Assembly (NCBI RefSeq): GCF_018691265.1
Contig: NW_024881313.1
Location: 14,129,518 to 14,193,517, forward strand
DNA from: Tyto alba
Taxonomy: Eukaryota; Chordata; Aves; Strigiformes; Tytonidae
Direction of reading: 5' to 3'
DNA: 64,000 nt
The translations under genes were made by a program, and so were the position numbers. Shown here piece by piece: positions 13,190 through 24,160 of this stretch (positions are counted from its first letter, which is position 1; the number at the start of each line of letters is the position of its first letter). The notes below the pieces were generated by a model that saw nothing but the letters and a program-made list of their open reading frames with translations, was not told the DNA's origin and ran no database searches.

Positions 13190-14770
13190 ACATGATCCCC
13201 TTGTCTTTAGCCCTGGGAGAGGGCAGAGCTGCTCAGCGCCAGCTTGCCCGTACCCCTCCCCACCCGTGGGTGCTGCACAGCCCCTTTCCTAGGGATGCCA
13301 CCAACGCGACACTTGCGTTGGGCTTGGCAGGGAGGAGGGAGCAGTGCTGGGCGTGTACGGGTGCCCATCACCATGGATTTCACACCTGGCACTCACCCTC
13401 CTGCCCCTCACCACGACACGAGCATCAGCTGCTTGTGGTTCCCATCAACTGGCGGGCAGATCCCATCCTGGGAAGAGAGGAGCCTGCAGCCTGCACCCCA
13501 GGGAGCCCACGATGCCCCCGAAATGTGCCACACAGCCTGGGTCCCCCCGGCCCCCACAGCAGCCAGGCCATAAGGGCACGTCAGGAGGATTTTGCCGCGA
13601 CTCGACCACGCGCATTTTGGCAAACTGCTTTTGTGAAAGCTGGCAAAAGCCCTCAGAAAATTCTCACAGCGCTGCATGAGCAGAGGCCGTAGAGGATACT
13701 GAAATCTTCTCCCTGCCAGACTTATGCAAGTGCTCTCAGGCACTCCTGCAGAGCTACTCCCGGACCAGGGGTGTGCAGGCCTTGGGGGATGGGTTACAGC
13801 TGCTGCAACTGAAGCCTGAATTTGGCAGCAGCGCTTTGGAAGGAACTATAAAGAAACACTTTGCCCTGCAGCTAAAAAGCCTGATAAAAATCTGTAAGCA
13901 TGTGAATGGTAAGGGGAAAAAAGGGTCAATTCAGTCCTCTCCCTTCCCTCTCGACTTCCTCTTGAATTTTCAGATCATCCCTCGTGGCCCTAGCTGCTCC
14001 GTGGGGCGGTTGGGCATCCCTCCCTGTCTCCTTAGCCCAGGGCTGATGCTGCCGGGAGCAGCATGGCCGGGCGCTGCCGATGAACCCGTGGCGCCCGTCT
14101 GCCGCCGCGGCACCCAGGGCTCCCGCCTGGCCGGCGGCCGTCACCCCAGGGAGCCCCTAGCCCGCGGCAGGGCGAGGAACAGCCGTGTCTCGACAGCCGC
14201 TGCCGTCCCTCAGAGGCTGAGGGAGCGATGGCCCTTGGGACGCGGGATGGACGAAGCGGGCGCCATGTGGGGTGGAGGGTGCCGGGCCTGGGCCCTCGCC
14301 TGCCCGGGCGCCCTGCGAACCCCACCCGGAATAGGCCGGTGCACGTCGGGGTAATCTGGCCCCTCGGGGAAGGGATCCAGGAGCAGCAGGTAGTGGGGCC
14401 CTGCCTTCCTGACATCAAGCGTGAATAATCGGGCTTTAATGTGGCTGAAAGGTGGGAGGGGTGAAGGCGGCAAACCACCACCTTTCCGCCGGGGGCCAGG
14501 GCATGGATGGCTGCTGGTTCCTACCCCTTCCCTCCAGCCCTCCTTTCAACCTGGGGCTGGGGAGGCAGCCCTTCCCCACCCCTCGCAAAATGCTTTGAGC
14601 TCAAAGGAGCCTCATAAACCCACTCCCCCCTCACTCCCCAGGTCTCCCCACCTCTACATGGCCTCTGCCGCCTCGGCTCTGCAAGGCGGCTGGGCTCCCG
14701 CAGTCGTGGCCACCCCATCCCATCCCAGGGGGATGCTCTCCTTGGGCTTCTGCAAGGCGTGACCCCAATG
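13190..14770. other. GC-rich block around an orphan CpG island
   Basis: GC content rises abruptly after the A/GA tract at 13107-13141 and falls again by about 14780. Open frames are long on both strands, up to about 190 codons, but none has a recognisable domain. They overlap on opposite strands and reflect scarcity of stop codons. There is no identifiable exon. The block could be a promoter or first exon of a non-coding RNA, or a GC-rich regulatory element. Confidence 0.6.
13950..14400. promoter_or_regulatory. Orphan CpG island
   Basis: CpG dinucleotides are dense here (about 35-40 in 450 bases by eye), with runs such as gccgccgcgg, ccggcggccg and cccgcggcag. The AT-rich surroundings are CpG-poor, so the contrast is strong. 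It sits about 43 kb upstream of SEM1 with no annotated-type gene beside it. Orphan islands are often unannotated promoters or developmental enhancers. There is no TATA box and I cannot assign a direction. Confidence 0.6.
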
Positions 14771-16582
14771 AGCACCTTTTGCTCATTAACATTTCATTGG
14801 GGGTTGCTGCTTAAACCCCTTGGATGCTTCTGGACATCAAACCTTGAGAGTCACCCCCTCTCTTTTCCTTTGCTGAGCAGAGAGAAATCCCTATAAAACT
14901 GCCGAGGGTACTTAGAGCATGCGGTTTCTCTGGTGGCACAGGGGACATTTCCTTCTGGTGTCCCCTATCACCGCCACCTGCAGCACCCCCAGCTTTCTGT
15001 CCCTGATGGGGTGCTTCAGTTCATGCTCAGCAGGACAAATTCTTCACAGCAACGCTAAAAACTGGGCAAGTGAAATGATCCAAGTTTGAAAAATAGTAGA
15101 GGTTGAAAAAAATAGTTGTTCTTTTCCTTAGCTCAAATAGTGTAATTAAGGTGGTGGAAACCTGTTAAATCAGCTTTGCCACCAGAGGAAACTACTCCAT
15201 GCATCTATCACTTTCAGTACCAGCTCATTCATGTAAAACACAAGGTTAGTGACACAAACATATAAGCTAGTACTTTGTCTGGCTTCATATTGAATGTCCC
15301 ACCTGAAGAGTCTGACAGTTCAAGTGTGAAGAAAAGACTTCATACTGCATCCCACATTACTGCTTCTTCTCCCTGTTCTGCCAGTCTAGATGTTTCTATT
15401 CCTTACTTTCATTCTCATTTACTCCCCTTGTTTTCTTCCACCTTGTGTGTTGCCAAAGTTGCTTATCTCCCTTTTCCATAACCAAACTATACCGATCTGG
15501 CTCTATAGATCCCAGTGCATTAGCAGGCTAGCCAAAGGCAGGCAAACCAATACACAGAAACTCATTTATCTTAGAGTTACATCTTTTCTTTATGTTTCCC
15601 TACAAATCTAATTATAGGATTGCTCTGCTGTGAAGCCTTTTCTGTCTGCCTACACTTCCTCAGCTCTGAATGGTGATGTTGGGGGGCACATGAAGAGATG
15701 GGTTACCATGTTGAGTTTTCCTATGTTTGAGTTGCAGGACTTTTCAGCCTTGCTGTGGAGTGAGGGTGCAAGAAATCTCCCAGTAATTCTCTGTTTAAAT
15801 TGTGTTTAAATACATACTGAGAATATATAGTTTGATTCTGCATGGGAAGCACACTCCGGCTGGGTGCTGCTACTGACCTTGGTAGAAAGCTTTGGACACT
15901 CAGCCCTGTGCAGCACTGACCTCTAGAAAACACAACTAGTATGGCAAATACAAACAAATCCTAATCACATATAAAGTAAAAATTAATATATATAAGGGAG
16001 TCATCCCTTCCTAAACATTTTTGGGAAAAAATGATAGAAACAGCAAATTAAATGTACCTTTGACTAATACCCAATAGCAATTCAGAGCTTTTGAAATACG
16101 GTTTTGAAGCAGAAAAAAAGAAGGTTAATTTGACAGAGTGGAGGAGATACTAGACATTGTATTGTACACAGCACACAGTATGAAGGCCATCTAATGAATT
16201 CAGATAGCTTGAAAGGAAAGAAAAAAAAGTGTCTTATGTACAGATGCTTCTCATTGTCATTTCATTTACTCTAATTCTGTGTATATACAGTCACGTTTCT
16301 TCAGCTTAAATTTATAGTAACTCTAAGGAAACCAACAATATGTTAAGGTGCAGTTAATAAAAGAACTGGATCTACAGTTTGCAGTCAGTATTTAGTTCTC
16401 TGACATGCCTAGGTATCAAAAGAAGCAGGGGAGAAATGATAATAAATTTGAGGGAATCAGCCTTAAATTGATCTGGCAACTTTCAATTACTGGAAACTCT
16501 GCTTTTGGTTTCAATGATAGTAGAAGAGAAACAAATATGGAAGCCCTGCCTCCAAACCAGATGCATACTTGCAGAGGAAGGT
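14771..16582. other. Intergenic, no gene seen
   Basis: Composition returns to AT-rich directly after the GC block. There is no recognisable repeat or coding sequence. Confidence 0.65.
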
Positions 16583-16735
16583 TGAAGTAGCGGGTAGGGC
16601 ATTGGGTTGAGACTCAGAAGACCTAGGGGGAATTTCAGCTCTGTACCAAACTTCTTCATTGTCTGCAAGGAAACCCTTTAATCCCTCTCTGTCTCACTTC
16701 TACATCAGTAACACAATCTGGACTGCAAAATTTCT
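16583..16735 (+). mobile_element. MIR-like tRNA-derived SINE
   Basis: The start (tagcgggtagggcattgggt) and the following gactcagaagaccta, then gggaatttcagctctg, match the head of MIR-type amniote SINEs (...AGACCTGGGTTCAATTCCCAGCTCTG). The next 90 bases (ttcattgtctgcaagg, tttaatccctctctgtctca and acatcagtaacacaat) follow the conserved MIR core and 3' half (CCTCTCTGTGCCTCAGTTTCC..CATCTGTAAAAT). It is diverged, hence ancient. Confidence 0.75.
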
Positions 16736-19700
16736 GTGAGGACCTTCTTTTTTTTTTGTAAGCAAACCTCTCCATATCAAGTAAGCATTCATCAATACCA
16801 ACCAGAGCAGCTGGGTACTAGTGCAAGGACAGCCTAGTTTATACATGCACACATATTTTGCATAAATAAAATGCAAGCTCAGATGTAGAGCATGGGAGAT
16901 GCAGACACTAGGGCTTAGCTTCTATTGCACTCCTGGTACAGCACGTGTGCAGGCACATTACATGATACACTGCAGCCACCCCTTCCCTCTGATTCAGCCT
17001 GAAAAAGCCCTGAAAAAGAAGGTTTTATGCTCACTTTTAAAATAGCGCTAATGCTTTCATTTAAAATGTGTAAAGGCACAGGGTAGAGTCTTAACTGACA
17101 CCTTGCGAACATAAAATAGAGAGAGGAAGGAGTGCTCCAGATTCAACTGTTTTTTTTCTGTAGTCTTTAGAGAAGAAAAGGGCATGGGAGGGAGAAAGAA
17201 AGGTCCGAGTTGAATAAATGTAAATGTATGAATGAGACACTTCTAAGCATACCCAGGTGTCTTGCCAGCTCAATGCAGAGAGGTCACAGAGAAATAGAAT
17301 GTCTAATCATTGGAATAAACACAGCTGTGCATACTTACATTTTCCATACCTATTTTGCTAGTGGGAAAAAAAATAATCACTCCTCAGAAGATCTTTTCCA
17401 GCCACTTCTAGCTTCTTTATTTTTTATCCAAATTTTTTGCTTAAGAAGTGTGTGAGTTATTTTTTTATTTTTTGGGGAAAAAAAAATTAAGCTCCATACC
17501 CCGATTGGTTGTTCCCTTTCAGATGTTTTTTAGCATTTGGAATGTTGCTTTGCCTTCCAAGCATTTTTGGTATCAAATTGTATGGAAGTGTGTGATGACA
17601 ATTTTTCAGTATGGAATTTAATACTTGTGAAATTTTAAGGCAGAGAAGAAGGAGACTAAAAGGATTTTTGGACGGCAAATGCAAAACTGAAAGATTTTGT
17701 TTGGATGGGGCCAATGGGAAAAAAGAACAAAACTAATTCTCCTCAATGTGAGGCACACAAAATTCAGCAGGAACCACTGAGGGTTATAGTTTTTAAAAAA
17801 TTCTACAAGCTTGAGAAGAATATTTGGAAACCTTTGAATTCATCATGAATAGTTTGAATAGATAGTTGTTTAGAGATTTTATACAAACTGAATTCAAACA
17901 AAGAAATCTGGCTGTAAAAAAACAAACATGCTTTTGGATAAATCAGCTGGTCAAATAACACATATTAACTCTCCCTAGAAACCTTACCCCAATTGTGCTT
18001 GCTTTTAAGGAATTCATTTTGCAAAGAGAATTTATGATGGGGTAGGAAGGCTTCTTGCAAATTTAAGTCAAATAACTGAAACAATTCTTGTCTTGTGGCC
18101 AGAAAACTGCTTTTAGCACATCATTTGAAAACAAGGGGCTCAGCCACCAATTACTGCTGCAGTACAAGCAAAGTATGTTATGGATAAAACTTGTAGATAC
18201 TGGTCTGCTGTTGAGAATTATAGCAACTGCTATCTGCATTCCCATAAGAAACCACATTTTTCTTTGTTTACTTTTCTTTTATAACTTGACCAAAAATATT
18301 GCTCCAAGCCGAAAATTTCTTTTCATTTATAGGATGGGGAAAAGACTTCTCTTGTTTTATTAAAATAACCCTGAGTCTCTTACAGCTCAGAAATAAATTT
18401 TGTATGTGAGATTTTACTGTTTTAAGAATGGGATACATTTGCTACTTTGAGATTGAGAGAATGAACAAATGAGAGAATTAACATATTTACAGGGCTTGAT
18501 GGTTGTCTGAAGTCCTATAATTTTCAGCCTCCCTGCACAGCTGTTTTGTCTGCAGCAGGCGAATGTCCTTCGGGAGACTGCTCCCACCCAGCTGAGATAT
18601 CATCAACCCTTTCCCGACCCACGGGATCTCCACGGAGGCTGCTTTGCCGTAACAGAGAAGCCACTAACAGGGCAAACCGGCACACTCTGTACCCCCTGAA
18701 GCTGGACCTGGCTGACCTGCTACCTCTTTAGGGTAGCCCACATTAATCAAGACGATGGGATTAGATGGGAATGATTTTGCTGACATGGCTTTCCATCTCT
18801 GAGAGTTCCCTTAGTGTTCCTTCCTGGGGCAGACAAGGACACAGTGGAGAGATGGGACAGACATGGACACAGCAGAGAGATGGGTCAGACACTGGAGATC
18901 TAGGCAGAAAACCTGACTGAACTGCGTTGATAAACCAAATTCATTTTTTTTCCTGGGAAATGTAGAAACAAAAGGAAAAGCAACAGAGTGAGATCATTAT
19001 GGCTAATTCTCTTTTAAATATCCTGGCCAATTCAGATAATGTTATAGCAAGGGCCATATTGAAGCAATTTTAAAATAACCTTTCCTGCCTGCTTCTGCAC
19101 AACCTTATCACTGTTTTTCCTACACAGGGAAGCAAAACTCCCACCAAGCCTTTAAGAAGTGCACAGGGCTTGCAATGTGCTCCAACAGCAGCTCCCTTGA
19201 GCACTCCAGGCAAGTGAAGGGCTCTACTTCACCTTTTAAGGTACAGCTTCACAGTTGTGCACTACACAGGTTTTAAAAAACATTTTTAAAACCCACACTG
19301 CTGGCAAAAAACCACATGAAGTGAAATCATCTCTTTAAAATGTATTTTAAAAAAGTTTCCTCACACAGTGGAGCCCATTGAGTATACAAATAGCTAGTTG
19401 TAAATAACTGGGAGATTCAAAGCTGAGGAGCAGATCAAATGCTCACAGGCAGGGGCTATCCAAAGCCAAACTTTCATTAGGTGCATTTAAAAACTTTGCA
19501 AGTTTGCAAGAACTAGAACGAACTTTGTCATTTCAATGGCCCAATGCAGCTGTTGACTTCTGGAAGTCTATTTCAAATCTGCTCCGTAGTGAGAACATGT
19601 CCAATACCATAGCAAAGGGAGGATGGGATGGGTGCGGAACTTCCTGAAGGACTGAGACTGGGAGGGAGCTCAAGAGAGCAGCAAGAATGAGACATCTGTG

Positions 19701-21639
19701 TAACCTGCCACATGGGAGAAGTCTAAGGGACTGGGGAAGTTCATCCTGGCAAAGAGCTGAGAGAAGTCAGAAACTATCTCTAGATACAGAAAGGAAGGCA
19801 GGGACCAATTAATCTAATTAACCTACAAGGCCGGAAGAACAAGTAATGGGATTTGGATTACAGAAGTGTTACAATAATAAAAATGCTGCAAAACATACTC
19901 TGTTACAAGGAGTAAGAAGATAAAATGTTGTCAGGGCATGGGACCAAAATGCATAGGGCTTGATTTATTTTCTAGCTCTGCTGCAGGTTTCCATTGTGTC
20001 TTCAGCTTTTCCATTGCTGAAGGAGGCTCCAGGAGGATCACTGAGTTAATACTCATGTGTGCAAGTCATAGTAGAAATAGTGATCGAATTTATGTCACAT
20101 CAATTTTACACTCATATAACCACAACTGCATCAGTGTACATGAAAAGAAGATGATAATAAACAAAGAAGCCTTGTAATTTCTTTACGGTAAAGGCCATAT
20201 AAGAAACACATGTCACCAGATAAACCATTCCTTGTGGACAACTTATTCACAAGTCATTCTTAGAAAGACGGCATCATCCAGGCTTATTAGCTAATTTTTG
20301 GTTCTCTGATTTGGCAGCCAAAATTACAACTGTCCAAGAAAGAGTTTAAATGACATTTTTAAATGTTTCAGTTCTTCTATATGAACAAATATTATGCTTT
20401 TCTCAGTATGAAATATTCCTTTTGGTAACTTCTAAGACAAGTGCATGAGACTAAAGTCGCAGGGAGGGAGGAGACAACATTTTCATCCAGTGACTCCTAC
20501 TGCAGAGGAGAAGGGGGTTCAAATAATCCTCTTTCCAAGAGCCATAACTGGGGAGCTCCTTATCTGCCAAGCTCCAGCATCCTGAGGCAAAGGAAGCTGT
20601 CAATTTGTCTTCTTGGCACTGCTCCATTTTTTATGCTTGTAATTAAATTTTTCACTTGAAGTGAGATGTTCCACCTTAGGAACCAGTGTTCTCCCCACCA
20701 GCCTCAGGACATGTGTCCACCTGCCACCCCTTCTGGCTAAATGATATGTCAGCATCCCACGCAGCATCAGCAGACAGGACTGCTGGACCCCCCACCTAGA
20801 AACACAACGTGACTGTCAGATCCATGCCAGGGACTGGCAGGTCGTAACCTTCTCAGACAGATACGGAAATTGAACTTGGGTTCAATTGAGCCTAGAAGAG
20901 TGTCCTGGCTGTTGACTAAAAGGGGAACAACATAATCACTCTCTATTTAGGCTGCTTAGTAAATCTATCTTTCCTGCTTCCAAGTGTAATTTTACTGAAA
21001 TTATTAAATGAACTGGAATATCCAGCTGGAATTAAGTAGAAGTATCAGTCTAGTCAAAGTCAGGGATGTTAATTTTTTTTGCCCAACAACTGAAAATCAG
21101 CAAAAGTAAGGAATATTGTACATGCAACTTAAAGAAAAGGCTATGGAACAGAAACAGGACTTCTTTTAAGGAGAGTAAATAACCCTTGGATCAGGTAAGA
21201 TAGGAACATGGTAGAGCCTCAGTGTCTTGTAGCCTTTAAGTCATGATTGCCTGTCTTTCTGAAATGCAGGCTATAATTCAAGCAGAAGTTAAGGGCCCAA
21301 TGCCCAAATTATTAGATAAGGTTTGATAAATTGTGTTGTGCAGGTCAGACCACATACCCATGGTGTTCCATTCGGGCCTTAATGTCCCCAACAACAGATG
21401 ACATGAAAGTCAAGAATATGACTGTGAGCATGACCAGCTTTACTCTTAGTGTTGCATTTGATGTGTCACACTGAGGGCTACCTATGAACGGGAACCCACT
21501 GGAAAAGCTAGTTCTGGTTTCATTTATATATTGAATTAGTTGAAGGTAATTGTGTGATTATTCATTTTCCATTCATTCTCTGAGCTCTCACTTTTCATTT
21601 AACTTGAGTGACTTTGAACAAGTTTGAGCTCCACTGAAA
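16736..21639. other. Intergenic, no gene seen
   Basis: Mostly AT-rich unique sequence. It includes the 28-bp tandem duplication at 18830. Open frames are below 95 codons and show no domain. Confidence 0.65.
18830..18895. repeat. 28-bp tandem duplication (about 2.3 copies)
   Basis: Unit 1 is 18830-18857 and unit 2 is 18858-18885. A partial third copy (cagacactgg) starts at 18886. The two full units share the frame cagaca-ggacacag--gagagatggg and differ at four positions, so the duplication is not very recent. Confidence 0.85.
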
Positions 21640-21920
21640 CAGAGCACGCAGAGATAAGAACATCCACGCACAGGCTCACACTTAAATTACAATGTGAATT
21701 AAAACCCAGCTTGTTGTTCCCCTCCCAGGCTGGATGCAAACAAAATCACTTGAGGCACCACAGAGCCCTGAACGGTGTACGATTTAATTGCTAATCACCA
21801 CTGACAGCCTGTTGGCTCGGTAGGCAGGCGACACAATGTGCAAGCTGCCAATATGAAGTGAGTCGACAATAAATAAAGATACAGATTCTGGGATTTCAGC
21901 TGATTCCAGCCAGCCTGTGG
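21640..21920. promoter_or_regulatory. Candidate conserved non-coding element
   Basis: A non-repetitive stretch with a balanced base mix and several homeodomain-type cores, such as taaattacaat at 21684 and gatttaattgctaatcacc at 21781. It has scattered CpGs in AT-rich DNA. This texture resembles vertebrate developmental enhancers and fits the expected DLX5/6 interval. The call rests on visual impression only. Confidence 0.2.
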
Positions 21921-23119
21921 GAATGACAGAAAAGGAAATTCTGAAACCTGTGATCACTTAAGAAGCCAGTTACAGCCAGGCCCAGTGGAAAAGCAACATG
22001 GGCCAATTGCTCCATGTTGTGGCCCCAAACTGAGCTGGTTATTATGAAATGCCATTCTCTCTTTCTCAGCTGGTGTTTTGGAGCATTGCTGATCCTGAGT
22101 TTACTGGTACAGTCTGGCTAAATTTGATTGCCCTGCAGTCACTTGATCCTATTTCATGGCAAATTTGCACTATGGGTCTGGTGCATGGCAGAGGCTGTCT
22201 TGGCCACTTCTCATGGCAGCATCCAGTAGAGATCTGCTGGCCCCAAACTGGAGTGACTCAGTAGAGAAGTTAGTTTTGCACGTGTGAGCCTGACTCATCT
22301 TCCAATTACCGAGGAAATGATTTTATCCAGGAAATAGCCTACACCATCAAGGCCTTTTCACAAAAGATGCTTTCCTCAGCGTCATTCCTAGAAAACCACT
22401 CAAACACACACTCAAAACCAAGATGGGTTAATCTCTTAGACAGCAAGATTACAGCATTGTGTGGATATCTTGGGGGGCCAGGGACACACATTTCCCAGCA
22501 GAGATAGCAGGGATCAGTGTCAGATGAAGACATGAAATGACAAGTCAGGGGCTGCACAAGAGAACATCCCTTAGTGAGAGGTCTGAGACCCTCCTAGCTG
22601 TCAGGGAGGGGTTAATCTAACACTGGCTAGCCATCACCTCCAAATGACCAAGCAGAGAAAAACCTTACCATCCTTGACTCTAACATCTGCCTGTCCTGTA
22701 GCCAGAGCAGAGGGCAGCTTGTCCTCCAGTACCTGGCATTTCCCAGGCCGTGCTTTTGCTCCCTGCCTAGCAGGCACACAGCCCCGCTTGGTCCAGACAA
22801 CTGCACTTACTGCAAAGCAGAGGGAAAATACAGAATAAAGGAAGTTTCTCTGGGGGAAAGGAGTGATCAATGAAACCGTTGCTTCTGCAGTGCAGCTGCT
22901 TGATCCTGCAGGATATTGATGAACAGCCCTTTGTGGATTAATAGAAAGAAGCAGCACTGTTGTGTTACCAAGATAAAACTATTCAGGTGTGAATTTCCCA
23001 TTCCTTTAAGACATAAAAAAACCCTTGACAGCAACTTCTGAGCACATCCTATTCTTCTTTCCTCCTCAGAACTGTGGTAGAAAAACAGTTTATTGATCTC
23101 TGCTAAGAAATCAAATGTT

Positions 23120-23580
23120 GTTATAACTCCGAAGGGTGTCCAGTTACAGAGAAAATCGGTGGTAATCGGAAGCTTCGCGCAGACCTCGGGTGACCCTGCT
23201 CATTCCAGCACAGAAAACTGTTTTTGTCTAACTTCGAAAGAAACCAGACAAACCCTGCAAGGTTACTTATAATCCTGACACCGCTCTCAGAACTGCCATA
23301 TGCTGGGAACATGCCTTCTTGCCTATCTACAGTATATATCTGAAGGACTTTGTTACAGCCCTGATATTTGGCATATCTTAAGCCTATTTAGAACATCAAC
23401 ACCATCAATCACTTGGTACGGGGCCGAGCAGCTGGATGAACCTTGGCTATCATGCGAAGGCTATTTGTCATCTGTGCAAGTCTGTTTGGCGTATAACGCT
23501 CCAGTCCCAGAACAATTTTCCCTCTCCAAAAATATTCTCTTTGATTCAGGAAACACGTGATTAATAACAAACAAGGGCTT
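23120..23580. promoter_or_regulatory. Candidate conserved non-coding element with retained CpGs
   Basis: This stretch keeps more CpGs than its AT-rich neighbours (ctccgaaggg, atcggaagcttcgcgcag, ctcgggtgac, cttggtacggggccg and gcgtataacgctc), though it is not GC-rich. Retained CpGs in non-coding, non-repeat DNA can mark hypomethylated enhancers. It ends with an E-box and a homeodomain core (acacgtgattaataac at 23553). The evidence is compositional. Confidence 0.25.
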
Positions 23581-23989
23581 AAAGATGGAGGTCAAGGCTG
23601 AAGTCTTAACCAAACAAGTGCATTGCTCACTAATGTTTGCCTCAGCCTTCAGATATTCCCTTGAAGAGCACCCTTAGTGGAGAAATGCAAAACTATTCCT
23701 AAATAACACAAGATTTGAAAGACCTGTGTGGCTGTGGCCACAACAGAGGTTTTCCTCAACTGTGACAATGCTGTTCTTACAAATTGGTAGCTAGACAACA
23801 AATCTCTAACAGCAACCCACATTTAGGATGAACTGTAGCCACATTACATTCCCATTGTCTCCAAGCCAAGCGATACTCAGTGCTTCTGACATTTAGGCGA
23901 TTAGCCCTCTTTAAAATAAGAAACATTAGCTGAACTAACTTAACCATCTGTGTGAGCCAAAAAAAAGAGCAAGGGAGTTTACATAAACA

Positions 23990-24160
23990 ATCTTAGCATG
24001 CTTAACAAGCATGTAGCTAATGATTTATTTTCTTAAGCCTCAACAATAGAGACTACTGGATATAAGCAACTACTTCATCATTTGTGTCTCTGTGCTCTTA
24101 ATGAAAGACTAGTAATTAGTGGATGACTAAACTTCAAAAGTATATATTGCTTCAATACAT
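23990..24160. promoter_or_regulatory. Candidate regulatory element with inverted repeat and TAAT cores
   Basis: It starts with an imperfect inverted repeat (23993-24020) whose ends read TTAGC and GCTAA. Several TAAT/ATTA cores follow (gctaatgattta and agtaattagtgg). The sequence is non-repetitive. A homeodomain-bound enhancer is one reading, but nothing here proves function. Confidence 0.2.

Noticed and set aside
13168..14354. Open frames of 174 and 193 codons in the GC-rich block
   Set aside because: They overlap equally long frames on the opposite strand, have no recognisable domain, and are explained by scarcity of stop codons in GC-rich DNA.
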